In this document: piece by piece, positions 6,032 to 13,332 of the stretch | Position numbering within the stretch: the stretch's first letter is position 1 | Layout: every line of letters begins with the position of its first letter | Source of the DNA: Bacillota bacterium | Lineage (GTDB): Bacteria; Bacillota; Clostridia; Lachnospirales; Lachnospiraceae | Reading direction: 5' to 3' | NCBI GenBank assembly: GCA_023395555.1 | Contig: JAEWYQ010000061.1 | Location: 1-23,646, forward strand | DNA length: 23,646 bases | Notes under the pieces: generated by a model | Database searches by the model: none | Told to the model about the DNA's origin: nothing | The model's input: only the letters and a program-made list of their open reading frames with translations | Made by a program: the position numbers and the translations under genes

Positions 6032-7585
6032 TTACAGCGCTTGCCTCCTTTCCTTTTCTGTATCTGAATGTGCGCCGGAATTTACACCGGAGGCAGTTCC
6101 TGCTCCCTGGCTCCGGGCAGCCTCCTGCATCGGAGGTGCTTCATAATTCCTCGTTTGCTCAAAGCTATAGGCGGCACGAATGATATCCTTTTCTCCGAAA
6201 TGCCTTCCTATTAGCTGAAGGCCGATGGGAAGCCCCCGGTGATCTCTTCCGCAGGGAAGGCTGACTGCCGGCAGCCCGGCCAGATTAACCGACACGGTAT
6301 AAATATCGGAGAGATACATCTTAAGCGGGTCAGAAAGACTTTCTCCCAGGCGGGGAGCTGTCTGGGGAGCCGTAGGCCCCAGAAGGACATCGTATCGCTC
6401 AAATGCTTTCATAAAGCCCTGGTTGATGATCGCCCGAACCTTTAAGGCTTTGTTATAAAAAGCATCATAATAGCCGGAGCTGAGCACAAAGGCGCCGATC
6501 ATCATTCTGCGTTTTACTTCATCCCCAAAGCCTTCCGTTCTTGTATTCTTATACAGCTCCTGAAGTCCTTCAAACTCCGGTGTGCGGTAACCATATTTCA
6601 CGCCGTCGAATCTGGACAGGTTTGAACTCGCTTCCGCACAGGCAATTACATAATAAGAAGGTACCGCATATTCCACGCTGTGGAGCTCAAATTCCTCCAC
6701 GATTGCTCCCAGGCTCCTGTATGCCTCTGCTGCATTCAATATCGCGGCCCGCACATCCTTTTCTATCCCTGCTGCCAGGTAATCCTTGGGAATACCGATT
6801 CTCATCCCCTTTACGTCATCCATCAGCGCCGTAGTATAATCATAGCATTGCTCCGGTGCCGAGGTCGAATCCCTGAGGTCATGGCCGGAGATTGCCTCCA
6901 GTGCCGCCGTACAGTCGGACACATTTCTTCCGAAGGTGCCAATCTGATCTAAGGATGAGGCATAGGCAATCAGCCCGTAACGGGACACCGTACCATAGGT
7001 GGGCTTCATTCCGGTTACACCGCAATAGCCTGCGGGCTGTCTTATGGAGCCGCCGGTATCGGAGCCCAGGGCGTAGAATGCCTCTCCGGCTGCAACCGCG
7101 GCGGCAGATCCTCCGCTGGAACCGCCGGGGACACACCCCGTATCCCACGGGTTCCTGGTTTCCTTGAAAAAAGAAGTCTCCGTGGTACTGCCCATGGCAA
7201 ACTCATCCATATTGGTCTTGCCGATGATAACCGCCCCCGCCGCCTTCAGCTTCTCTATTACACCGGCATCATAGGTGGGCTCAAAATTATAGAGCATCCT
7301 GGAAGCACAGGTGGTTTTTATTCCTCTGGTGCAGATATTATCCTTCACTGCCATGGGAACCCCGGCAAGAGGAGAGGCCATAAGCTCTCCCGCATCGATT
7401 CTTTGCTGTACCAGCGCGGCCTGGGCATAGGCTTCCTCCTCCAGGACGGTAATATAGCACTGATATCTGCTCTCCCGTTGTTTTATTATGTCAAGCTGCG
7501 CCTTCACTGCTTCCGCAGCGGTGATCTCTTTTTCTCTGATCATCCGTCCAAGCTCCAGCGCAGATAATGATGTGATATCCTTCAT
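6032..7585 (-). CDS. gatA: Aspartyl/glutamyl-tRNA amidotransferase subunit A
   Basis: 517 aa with the amidase signature. The Ser-cisSer-Lys catalytic set is visible as K81 (AVKDN), S156 (GGSSGGS) and S180 (GSDTGGSIRQPA). GatA hydrolyses glutamine and supplies ammonia to GatB in the GatCAB complex, converting Asp-tRNA(Asn) to Asn-tRNA(Asn) and/or Glu-tRNA(Gln) to Gln-tRNA(Gln). The start is fixed by AAGGAGG seven bases before the ATG. After the usual end of the family (around residue 488, YEAPPM) there is an extra tail of about 30 residues, low in complexity (QGAGTASGVNSGAHSD), ending in KERRQAL; the last codons spell a strong ribosome site. The tail may be a recent read-in over what was once the gatA-gatB spacer. 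Confidence 0.97.
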   Translation of the reverse strand: MKDITSLSALELGRMIREKEITAAEAVKAQLDIIKQRESRYQCYITVLEEEAYAQAALVQQRIDAGELMASPLAGVPMAVKDNICTRGIKTTCASRMLYNFEPTYDAGVIEKLKAAGAVIIGKTNMDEFAMGSTTETSFFKETRNPWDTGCVPGGSSGGSAAAVAAGEAFYALGSDTGGSIRQPAGYCGVTGMKPTYGTVSRYGLIAYASSLDQIGTFGRNVSDCTAALEAISGHDLRDSTSAPEQCYDYTTALMDDVKGMRIGIPKDYLAAGIEKDVRAAILNAAEAYRSLGAIVEEFELHSVEYAVPSYYVIACAEASSNLSRFDGVKYGYRTPEFEGLQELYKNTRTEGFGDEVKRRMMIGAFVLSSGYYDAFYNKALKVRAIINQGFMKAFERYDVLLGPTAPQTAPRLGESLSDPLKMYLSDIYTVSVNLAGLPAVSLPCGRDHRGLPIGLQLIGRHFGEKDIIRAAYSFEQTRNYEAPPMQEAARSQGAGTASGVNSGAHSDTEKERRQAL

Positions 7586-7629
7586 ATTGCAACCTCCTTA
7601 TAAACTCGCCTGTATCATCGCTATGACGG

Positions 7630-7917
7630 CTATTCTACGGTCTTTGGCACGGCATAACTGCCTGCAATCTGCCTGGGAGCATTCTTCAGCAGCTCCTCCC
7701 GGTTCTCCCCGTTGGTTACCTCATCCTCACGAAATACATTCTTGATGGGAAGAACATGGGACATGGGTTCCACTCCCTCCGTGTCAAGTTCATTCATGGT
7801 CTCCATATAATCCAGAATGCGGTTCAGATCCTGGGCGGCTCTTACCTTCTCTTCCTCTGTCACCTTCAGCTTTGCAAGGGCTGCCACATATTGAATTGTT
7901 TCCTCCGTTATTGTCAT
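7630..7917 (-). CDS. gatC: Aspartyl/glutamyl-tRNA amidotransferase subunit C
   Basis: 95 aa, the usual GatC size. It begins with [20 protein letters not shown] and contains [37 protein letters not shown], the recognisable strap sequence that wraps the GatA-GatB interface and stabilises the complex. A GAGGTGG ribosome site precedes the ATG by seven bases. It is second in the T-box-controlled operon, 54 bp after aspS and 44 bp before gatA. Confidence 0.96.
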   Translation of the reverse strand: MTITEETIQYVAALAKLKVTEEEKVRAAQDLNRILDYMETMNELDTEGVEPMSHVLPIKNVFREDEVTNGENREELLKNAPRQIAGSYAVPKTVE

Positions 7918-7971
7918 CGATCATCCACCTCTCTTTGCTCTCAATTATCCGGTACATTGCTATCCAATCGA

Positions 7972-9324
7972 TTACGGCTCCAGCCGGGATACATCTCTGG
8001 GAAACAGCGTCGTCTCCCTTACATTCTGCTGATCCAGAAGCTTCATGGTCAGCCGCTCCAGACCAATGCCAAGACCCCCATGGGGCGGCATTCCGTACTT
8101 ATGAATCATCAGGAACTCAGAAAACTCCTCCGGATTCATACCTCTTGCCTTCATTTTGGCTGTCTGTTCCTCATAATCATGAATTCTCTGCCCTCCCGTA
8201 GTAATCTCCATCCCTTTGAACAGAAGATCAAAGCTTAGGGTGAACTTGGGATCCGACGGATCGTCCATTGCATAGAAGGGCCTTTTTTTGGAGGGATAGT
8301 GGGTTACAAATACGAAATCACTGTCATACTCTTCTTTAAAATATCTGCCGATTAATACTTCCTCCTCCGGTTCCAGATCATAGGGGTTCTTGATTTTCCG
8401 GCTGTATTTCCCGGCAACCAGAGCCTTGGCCTCGTCAAAGCGGACGGAAGGGATCTTCTCCACCCTCGGCAGAGTTACCTCCAGCAGCTTCAGCTCCCTG
8501 GCATACTTCTCTTTGAGGAAGAGAAAGACGAAGCGGAGCAGCTCGGTCTCCATAGCCATGATATCCTCAAAGCCGTCAATATATCCCATCTCGAAGTCCA
8601 GACTGGTATATTCGTTCAGATGTCTCGTCGTATTATGCTTCTCCGCACGAAACACCGGCGCCGCTTCAAATACCCTGTCATAGACACCCACCATAGTCTG
8701 CTTATAGAACTGGGGGCTCTGGGCGAGGAACGCCTTTCTTCCGAAGTACTCCAGCTTAAACACATTGGCGCCTCCCTCCGCGTTGCCCGCCACAATTTTC
8801 GGGCTGCGGATCTCCGTGAAGCCCTGGGAGAACAGAAAATCACGATAGCCCCGGACAATTCCCTCCTGAAGCTTAAAAATTGCCCTCTCCCGAATATTAC
8901 GCAAAGCGATGGGCCGGTAATTTAGCTTGGTCTCCAGGGAAGTCTTCATCTTCCATTTAGATATGGGGAGGGGAAGCTGGGCATCCTCTTTCGGAGAAGT
9001 CAGAATGCGTATCCTCGTAAGCCTTATCTCAAAGCCCTGGGGCGCCCGGTCTTCTTCCTGAAGAAAACCTGCCGCTTCCACGGTCATCCCTTCCCTCAGC
9101 TCCTTCAAGCTGCACTGGGTCACACCTTCCTCATAGACACACTGCACCAGACCCTCTCTTTTGCGAAGCACTACAAATGCCACCTCGCCCATATGCCGGA
9201 TCGTATGGATGCATCCGTTGATTTTTACTTCTCCGGCATTTTTTTGCAAATGTTCTTCCTTCTCGCTCAGTATCTCGCTGATTTCTCTGGTTCCCTTCGG
9301 GTATATGCCTGTAATAAAATCCAT
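7972..9324 (-). CDS. aspS: Aspartate-tRNA ligase, archaeal/AspS2 type (probably non-discriminating)
   Basis: 450 aa, far shorter than the bacterial AspRS (about 590 aa, with a GAD insertion) and matching the archaeal/eukaryotic AspS2 form. It has an N-terminal OB-fold anticodon-binding domain (about residues 15-115), then the class II core: motif 2 FRAEKHNTTRHLNEYTSLDFE (about 225-245) and motif 3 GGLGIGLERLTM (about 420-431), with the aspartate-binding GGQRIHDY region. In clostridia this enzyme typically charges both tRNA(Asp) and tRNA(Asn), and GatCAB then amidates Asp-tRNA(Asn). The operon with gatCAB and the probable Asn T-box support that reading. An AAAGGAGG ribosome site precedes the ATG. 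Relaxed anticodon specificity is inferred from family and context, not from a residue that I can verify. Confidence 0.95.
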   Translation of the reverse strand: MDFITGIYPKGTREISEILSEKEEHLQKNAGEVKINGCIHTIRHMGEVAFVVLRKREGLVQCVYEEGVTQCSLKELREGMTVEAAGFLQEEDRAPQGFEIRLTRIRILTSPKEDAQLPLPISKWKMKTSLETKLNYRPIALRNIRERAIFKLQEGIVRGYRDFLFSQGFTEIRSPKIVAGNAEGGANVFKLEYFGRKAFLAQSPQFYKQTMVGVYDRVFEAAPVFRAEKHNTTRHLNEYTSLDFEMGYIDGFEDIMAMETELLRFVFLFLKEKYARELKLLEVTLPRVEKIPSVRFDEAKALVAGKYSRKIKNPYDLEPEEEVLIGRYFKEEYDSDFVFVTHYPSKKRPFYAMDDPSDPKFTLSFDLLFKGMEITTGGQRIHDYEEQTAKMKARGMNPEEFSEFLMIHKYGMPPHGGLGIGLERLTMKLLDQQNVRETTLFPRDVSRLEP

Positions 9325-9418
9325 TCCAATTCCTCCTTTTCCTTACAATTCCTTGGCTTCGACTGCCTTGGAGCTGCATTCTTGGGCTGGAAGAGTATCA
9401 AAACTTTCCGGTGGAATC

Positions 9419-9457
9419 AAAAAAGCCCCGAAGAATGCCGATTTTGCATTCTTCGGG
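9419..9457 (-). terminator. T-box intrinsic terminator
   Basis: The arms CCCGAAGAATGC (9427-9438) and GCATTCTTCGGG (9446-9457) are perfectly complementary over 12 bp with a 7-nt loop; the minus strand continues GGGGCTTTTTTG. It lies directly after the T-box sequence and 95 bp before the aspS start, as expected for tRNA-responsive attenuation. Confidence 0.93.
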
Positions 9458-9700
9458 ACGAGAAGTCGAATTTCCCGCGGTACCACCCGCTTTGAGAGCA
9501 TGAATCCGCTCTCCGCTTTTTACAGAACCATGTTCTGTTACACTTTAACGCGTGTCGCGCGCGAACCTACTGATCTTTCAATCCGCGGGCTCCGGAGTGT
9601 TCCGTATACAGCTTATCACCGCAGGTGTGCTCTCAGTCGGTGGCTCACCATTCCTGTCTTTCGGTTATTGGGCAGCATAAAGTCTCCTTCTCAGCCGATA
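9421..9700 (-). promoter_or_regulatory. T-box riboswitch, probable Asn (AAC) specifier
   Basis: The diagnostic T-box sequence GGGTGGTACCGCGGG is at 9474-9488 (minus strand), followed by the terminator. Stem I begins near 9697 (GGCTGAGAAGGAG) and closes with CTCCGGAGCC near 9588-9597, giving the K-turn arrangement usual in T-boxes. Just before that closing strand the triplet AAC at 9599-9601 is followed by A-C, the position where other T-boxes place the specifier. An Asn codon fits control by uncharged tRNA(Asn) of an AspS2-GatCAB operon. The T-box call is certain; the specifier assignment is by alignment from memory of other T-boxes. Confidence 0.95.
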
Positions 9701-9735
9701 TTTCTATTGAGTTATAAAAACAAATTATAAAAATA

Positions 9736-9764
9736 CAAAGGTATTGTAAGAAACAACACCTTTG
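9736..9764 (-). other. 5' stem-loop ahead of the T-box
   Basis: CAAAGGTATTGT (9736-9747) and ACAACACCTTTG (9753-9764) pair over 12 bp with a 5-nt loop. The one changed pair is a G-U in minus-strand RNA and a mismatch in the other strand. With transcription starting near 9768, it is the first structure in the transcript; a 5' stabiliser is the simplest reading. Confidence 0.6.
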
Positions 9765-9774
9765 CTGTTGACTT

Positions 9775-9803
9775 ATATTAGCACATAGTTTTTACAAAAT
9801 CAA
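9775..9803 (-). promoter_or_regulatory. Sigma-A promoter of aspS-gatCAB
   Basis: On the minus strand: -35 TTGATT (9798-9803), 17-bp spacer, -10 TAATAT (9775-9780) with an upstream TGC giving an extended -10. The predicted start is near 9768, in front of the stem-loop and T-box. Confidence 0.8.
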
Positions 9804-9887
9804 GAGTAAATAATTATAATTTATAAAAATATTACAATCCAACCTGCAAGAGCTTTAAACCAGTTATCCTTGGCGGAACCCTTTTCT

Positions 9888-12200
9888 TTATTCCTTTATC
9901 TCTTGAAACAAAATGCGGTAATAGTCCTCCTTCAGGATGCTCTTGGATACGGAGAACTTGTTTTTAACCTCACGAATTAAATTCTCAGTATAATCCTCCG
10001 GCAGAGGATCCTCCGTAAGCACCGTCACCTCACCCGTCTCGGAATTATACCTTGCCTTGTCCGTAATAAAGCTCCGGTTGGACAGCATCACCAGGGGTTC
10101 GGCATCCGAGAAGATATCCCGTCCCATGAGCAGTCTCGAATCATACTCCAACCCGAACAAATTGGACAGGGTAGGAAGAATATCCAGACTGGAGCAAGGC
10201 TCATCCACTACAACCGTTTCCTCCATTCCTTCACTCCACAGAATAAAATGATTTCGATATACCTCAAAATCCGGATCCACCACATGTCCGGCCAGCTCAT
10301 CCAGCTTCTCCTTCTCCCATCCGTAAGGATAGTGATCCGCACTGAGTGCAATTACGGTTTTATCCGCCACTCCGGCTTCCTCCAGCTTTGCAATCAGCAG
10401 TTCAAGAGCCCGGTCCAGCTCCAGCTGGCAAGCCAGATAAGCCTTGGCATCATTGGAATACGGCAGATTTTCTACCAGTGCCTTGTTTTTGGCGGCCATG
10501 CTGTTACCGGCAAAGGTATAGTTCATATGTCCGCTAACCGTCAGATAATATACATGGAACTGTTCTTCATCCACATACTCTTCCACCGTGGCATCTATCA
10601 TTTCCACATCAGAACGGGGCCATCCATTGCTGGGAAGCTTCAGCCCATTCCCTATGGCTTTCCAGAGATAACCCAGATTGGGATGCGTATCATCCCGCTG
10701 ATAATAGGTATAGGTATGATTATGATATGCCTTACTCTCTACTCCCAGCTTATTAAACTGGTGTGCCAGGGAAAAAGGCCACAGATTCTTTCTTCCCCGG
10801 TACATGCTCCGGCTTCCCAGGGGGATCAGGCCCGTCAGGGGAAGATATTCGCCGTCGCTGGTGCTGGTCTGCCATAATGCGGTATAGAAATTATTGAAGA
10901 CAAAGCCTTCCCGCACCAACCGGTACAGGGTCGGGGCGGTCTCCTCATGAACCGCATAGGGGGAGAAGCCCTCGGCAGTAATCAGGATCAGATTATATCC
11001 CTTGAATCTGCCGGTATATTCATTCTTATTGGTAGGCTCTGCCGAAGCAAAATAACTGTGCAGCGTCTTAATTGTCTTATCCTTTTCCTTGTCCGCCAAT
11101 GCCTGGAAATCAATGTCCATTACATTGGGCGAGGTATCAATAGGCGTCGGAGTGGGCAGCGGTGTCGGAGTCGGTGTTGCATTCGGTTTTGCGGGCACAA
11201 CCGGCTCTGCTTCCGAACCAGAATTCGGCTCTGCCTTCTGTCCCTGTCCAATCTCTATGGACACCGAACCGGAAACAGACTGGGAATCCGTTACCGGATC
11301 TATGTCAAGGTCTGTCTTGCTTTCTGCATCCTTCACAGCATCTACCAGAATCAGTTCCTCTTCCTGCTTCCACAGCAGACTGGAGACATCAAACCTTGTC
11401 AGGGTTATCACGCCCAACTGTTCACCGGACATACTGGGAATATGGGAATTGAAATACAAATCATAGGGGGAATAATCCGCCCGTCCCAGACTAAGCAAAG
11501 CCAGTAATGCCGCGATGTGAAATACTGCAACACCTCCCAGCAGCATCCCCTGCTCCTTCAGCCCCCTCCGGCTCTCCTTCCTCTTGCCTTTCATGAGAAA
11601 GCCAAGAAGAATCAAGGGCAGTAATAAAAGAGCGAGCCCCACTATATTTTCCTTCATTGCTGTCAGAATGTCCCTTCCAAATTCCGTTACGGCATCCCCT
11701 GCCATGCCCAGCAATTGAAAAGTGAAAAACACCTTAAAGACATAGTGATAGATCAATTGCACCTGGAATATAATACAGATCAACGCGGAAACCAGCCATA
11801 TTGCCGCCACTCTCCCTCTGCAGGAGAATACCCCTGTGATTATGGTCAATATAACGGCAAAGGGCAGGGCAAATAACACCGGGTATATAATTTTAACATC
11901 AAAGCTTCCAAAAACCAGAAAATGAAATACCACTTCCAGATATACGATCAGCCCGATAAAATAGAATAATGGAAACCACAGTCTCCCTATGTATGAACTG
12001 CCTCTCCCATCCGGATTCTCTCGGGTTTCCGCCGCTTTGTTGATGAACCTTCCGCCTGTCTTATGAAGTCCGTTCCATATGCGGCTGATCTTAGAAGCCG
12101 TACTTCCGTCTGCATCGGTATCCCCTGCCGGTAATAGCAACTCTGCCTGCTCCAGCTTCCCTGGCTCTTCTTTCTGCTCGGTGATATCCTTCTCTTCCAT
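9888..12200 (-). CDS. LtaS-superfamily membrane sulfatase/phosphoglycerol transferase
   Basis: 770 aa. A charged cytoplasmic N-terminus of about 70 residues is followed by about five membrane spans (near 73-95, 103-123, 132-155, 185-203 and 218-238), an extracellular spacer with a Pro/Thr run (about 336-358, TPTPTPLPTPTPIDT), and an alkaline-phosphatase-fold domain (about 400-700). Metal and catalytic residues match LtaS: E410 (ITAEGF), T447 (TSDGEY, the nucleophile position), H558 (SGHMNY) and D622-H623 (SADHYP). LtaS enzymes polymerise glycerol phosphate from phosphatidylglycerol onto lipoteichoic acid; relatives add phosphoglycerol or phosphoethanolamine to glycans, so the exact product is uncertain. 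The length, long N-terminal tail and Pro/Thr spacer exceed the usual size of about 650 aa. The ribosome site AGGAGG is about 14 bases before the ATG, rather far. It lies 81 bp behind the S66 peptidase gene and may share its transcript. Confidence 0.87.
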   Translation of the reverse strand: MEEKDITEQKEEPGKLEQAELLLPAGDTDADGSTASKISRIWNGLHKTGGRFINKAAETRENPDGRGSSYIGRLWFPLFYFIGLIVYLEVVFHFLVFGSFDVKIIYPVLFALPFAVILTIITGVFSCRGRVAAIWLVSALICIIFQVQLIYHYVFKVFFTFQLLGMAGDAVTEFGRDILTAMKENIVGLALLLLPLILLGFLMKGKRKESRRGLKEQGMLLGGVAVFHIAALLALLSLGRADYSPYDLYFNSHIPSMSGEQLGVITLTRFDVSSLLWKQEEELILVDAVKDAESKTDLDIDPVTDSQSVSGSVSIEIGQGQKAEPNSGSEAEPVVPAKPNATPTPTPLPTPTPIDTSPNVMDIDFQALADKEKDKTIKTLHSYFASAEPTNKNEYTGRFKGYNLILITAEGFSPYAVHEETAPTLYRLVREGFVFNNFYTALWQTSTSDGEYLPLTGLIPLGSRSMYRGRKNLWPFSLAHQFNKLGVESKAYHNHTYTYYQRDDTHPNLGYLWKAIGNGLKLPSNGWPRSDVEMIDATVEEYVDEEQFHVYYLTVSGHMNYTFAGNSMAAKNKALVENLPYSNDAKAYLACQLELDRALELLIAKLEEAGVADKTVIALSADHYPYGWEKEKLDELAGHVVDPDFEVYRNHFILWSEGMEETVVVDEPCSSLDILPTLSNLFGLEYDSRLLMGRDIFSDAEPLVMLSNRSFITDKARYNSETGEVTVLTEDPLPEDYTENLIREVKNKFSVSKSILKEDYYRILFQEIKE

Positions 12201-12281
12201 GATGTCTCTTCATTCCTCCTAATTCTTTTGCTTCGGTAAATCCGATGGCTCTCTTCATCCATCCTTTATCTATTTGTCAGA

Positions 12282-13310
12282 TCATTTTCTCTCAAAACTA
12301 ATATTTCCCGCTCCATGGCTGCTTCTGACTGTGGCAATTGCTCCGTTTATCATAGCAAACTGGGGCGGTTTATGCCCGATATCCGCATCCAATATAACAG
12401 GAAGGCCCAATTCCCCCAGTACAGAAAGCACGGCTTCCCCATAGGAGGTATCCGTATGGGATTCATACATGCAGGGCCGCCCAAAGACGAAGCCGCAGGC
12501 ATGCTCAAACCATCCGGCCTCCCGGAGCTGCCACAGTCCCCGTATCATGGCCTCGGTATTCAGTTCATAACTCTCCAGATACCATAGTATCTTATCTTCT
12601 CTGTAGCGGTGACAGAATTCCCTCACCTTATCATACCTGGTTCCCGCAAGACAGAGACAGACATCCAAACAGCCTCCCAGAGCGCGTCCGCGCATTGCCA
12701 GTTCCTCACCGCCCTGCCTGCTGCCCGGCCGCAGATTCACCCAGCGGGTCTCCTCAGTCAGAACAAATTCCTCCAGACCGGTAATCCTAGGATAATATCC
12801 TGTCTGATGACGGCAAGAGCTCTGCTGTACAATATTTTGGCCTTCCAGCAGAGCTATATGATCCCCCAGGGAAGGATGCCATTTCTCCATTCCGAAGGAA
12901 CTGAAATTATATCCATAGACCGTAGCCATATCCAGATTCGTCGTTAGAGTAAGCACCAGTCCTGTGTTATCCGAAAAGCCCTGCACCCATTTAGGGTTCC
13001 TTCCTATGGCTTCAAGATCAAGATAGGGAAGCATTTCCACCAGGTAATCCCCTCCGCTGGCAGAAATGATCGCTCTCACCTCCGGATCAAGAAATAACTC
13101 CATGCATTCCCTGGCCCTGGCGGCTCCGTCGCCGCTCCTCCCCTTCTCACATTTTCGCACATTCTCCGTTGTAACCACCGAATATCCTAATTGATTAAAA
13201 TGCCTGATCCCGCTCTCCAGCCGGATCAGATCCGGTTCGTCAGCAAAGCCCGCCGAGGGCGCCGTCACTCCTATTTTACAGCCCTTTTCCAGATTTTTTG
13301 GGTATAACAT
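12282..13310 (-). CDS. S66-family serine peptidase (LD-carboxypeptidase/MccF-like)
   Basis: 342 aa with the S66 layout: an N-terminal KGCKIGVTAPSAG strand; the nucleophile elbow GFSDNTGL (Ser about residue 112); then the acid YLESYE (Glu about 245); and the base DIGHKPPQ (His about 313), forming the Ser-Glu-His triad. LD-carboxypeptidases remove the terminal D-Ala from muropeptide tetrapeptides during wall recycling; MccF-type members cleave microcin C. No signal peptide is present, so it is cytoplasmic. It follows the GH127-like gene by 22 bp and precedes the LtaS-like gene by 81 bp, a context that suits envelope or carbohydrate turnover better than microcin immunity. The ribosome site is weak (AGGAT five bases before the ATG, or GGAGG about 12 before). 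The family is certain; the substrate is not. Confidence 0.88.
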   Translation of the reverse strand: MLYPKNLEKGCKIGVTAPSAGFADEPDLIRLESGIRHFNQLGYSVVTTENVRKCEKGRSGDGAARARECMELFLDPEVRAIISASGGDYLVEMLPYLDLEAIGRNPKWVQGFSDNTGLVLTLTTNLDMATVYGYNFSSFGMEKWHPSLGDHIALLEGQNIVQQSSCRHQTGYYPRITGLEEFVLTEETRWVNLRPGSRQGGEELAMRGRALGGCLDVCLCLAGTRYDKVREFCHRYREDKILWYLESYELNTEAMIRGLWQLREAGWFEHACGFVFGRPCMYESHTDTSYGEAVLSVLGELGLPVILDADIGHKPPQFAMINGAIATVRSSHGAGNISFERK

Positions 13311-13332
13311 ATCCTGACCTCCATCCTCATTC

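Noticed and set aside
10947..11507. Plus-strand 186-codon open frame, Cys/Arg-rich
   Set aside because: It is the shadow of the Pro/Thr and charged region of the LtaS-like gene; composition is unlike a real protein.
12282..13310. Microcin C immunity protein (MccF) reading of the S66 gene
   Set aside because: No microcin or resistance genes are nearby; envelope neighbours favour a general LD-carboxypeptidase-like role, although MccF activity is not excluded.
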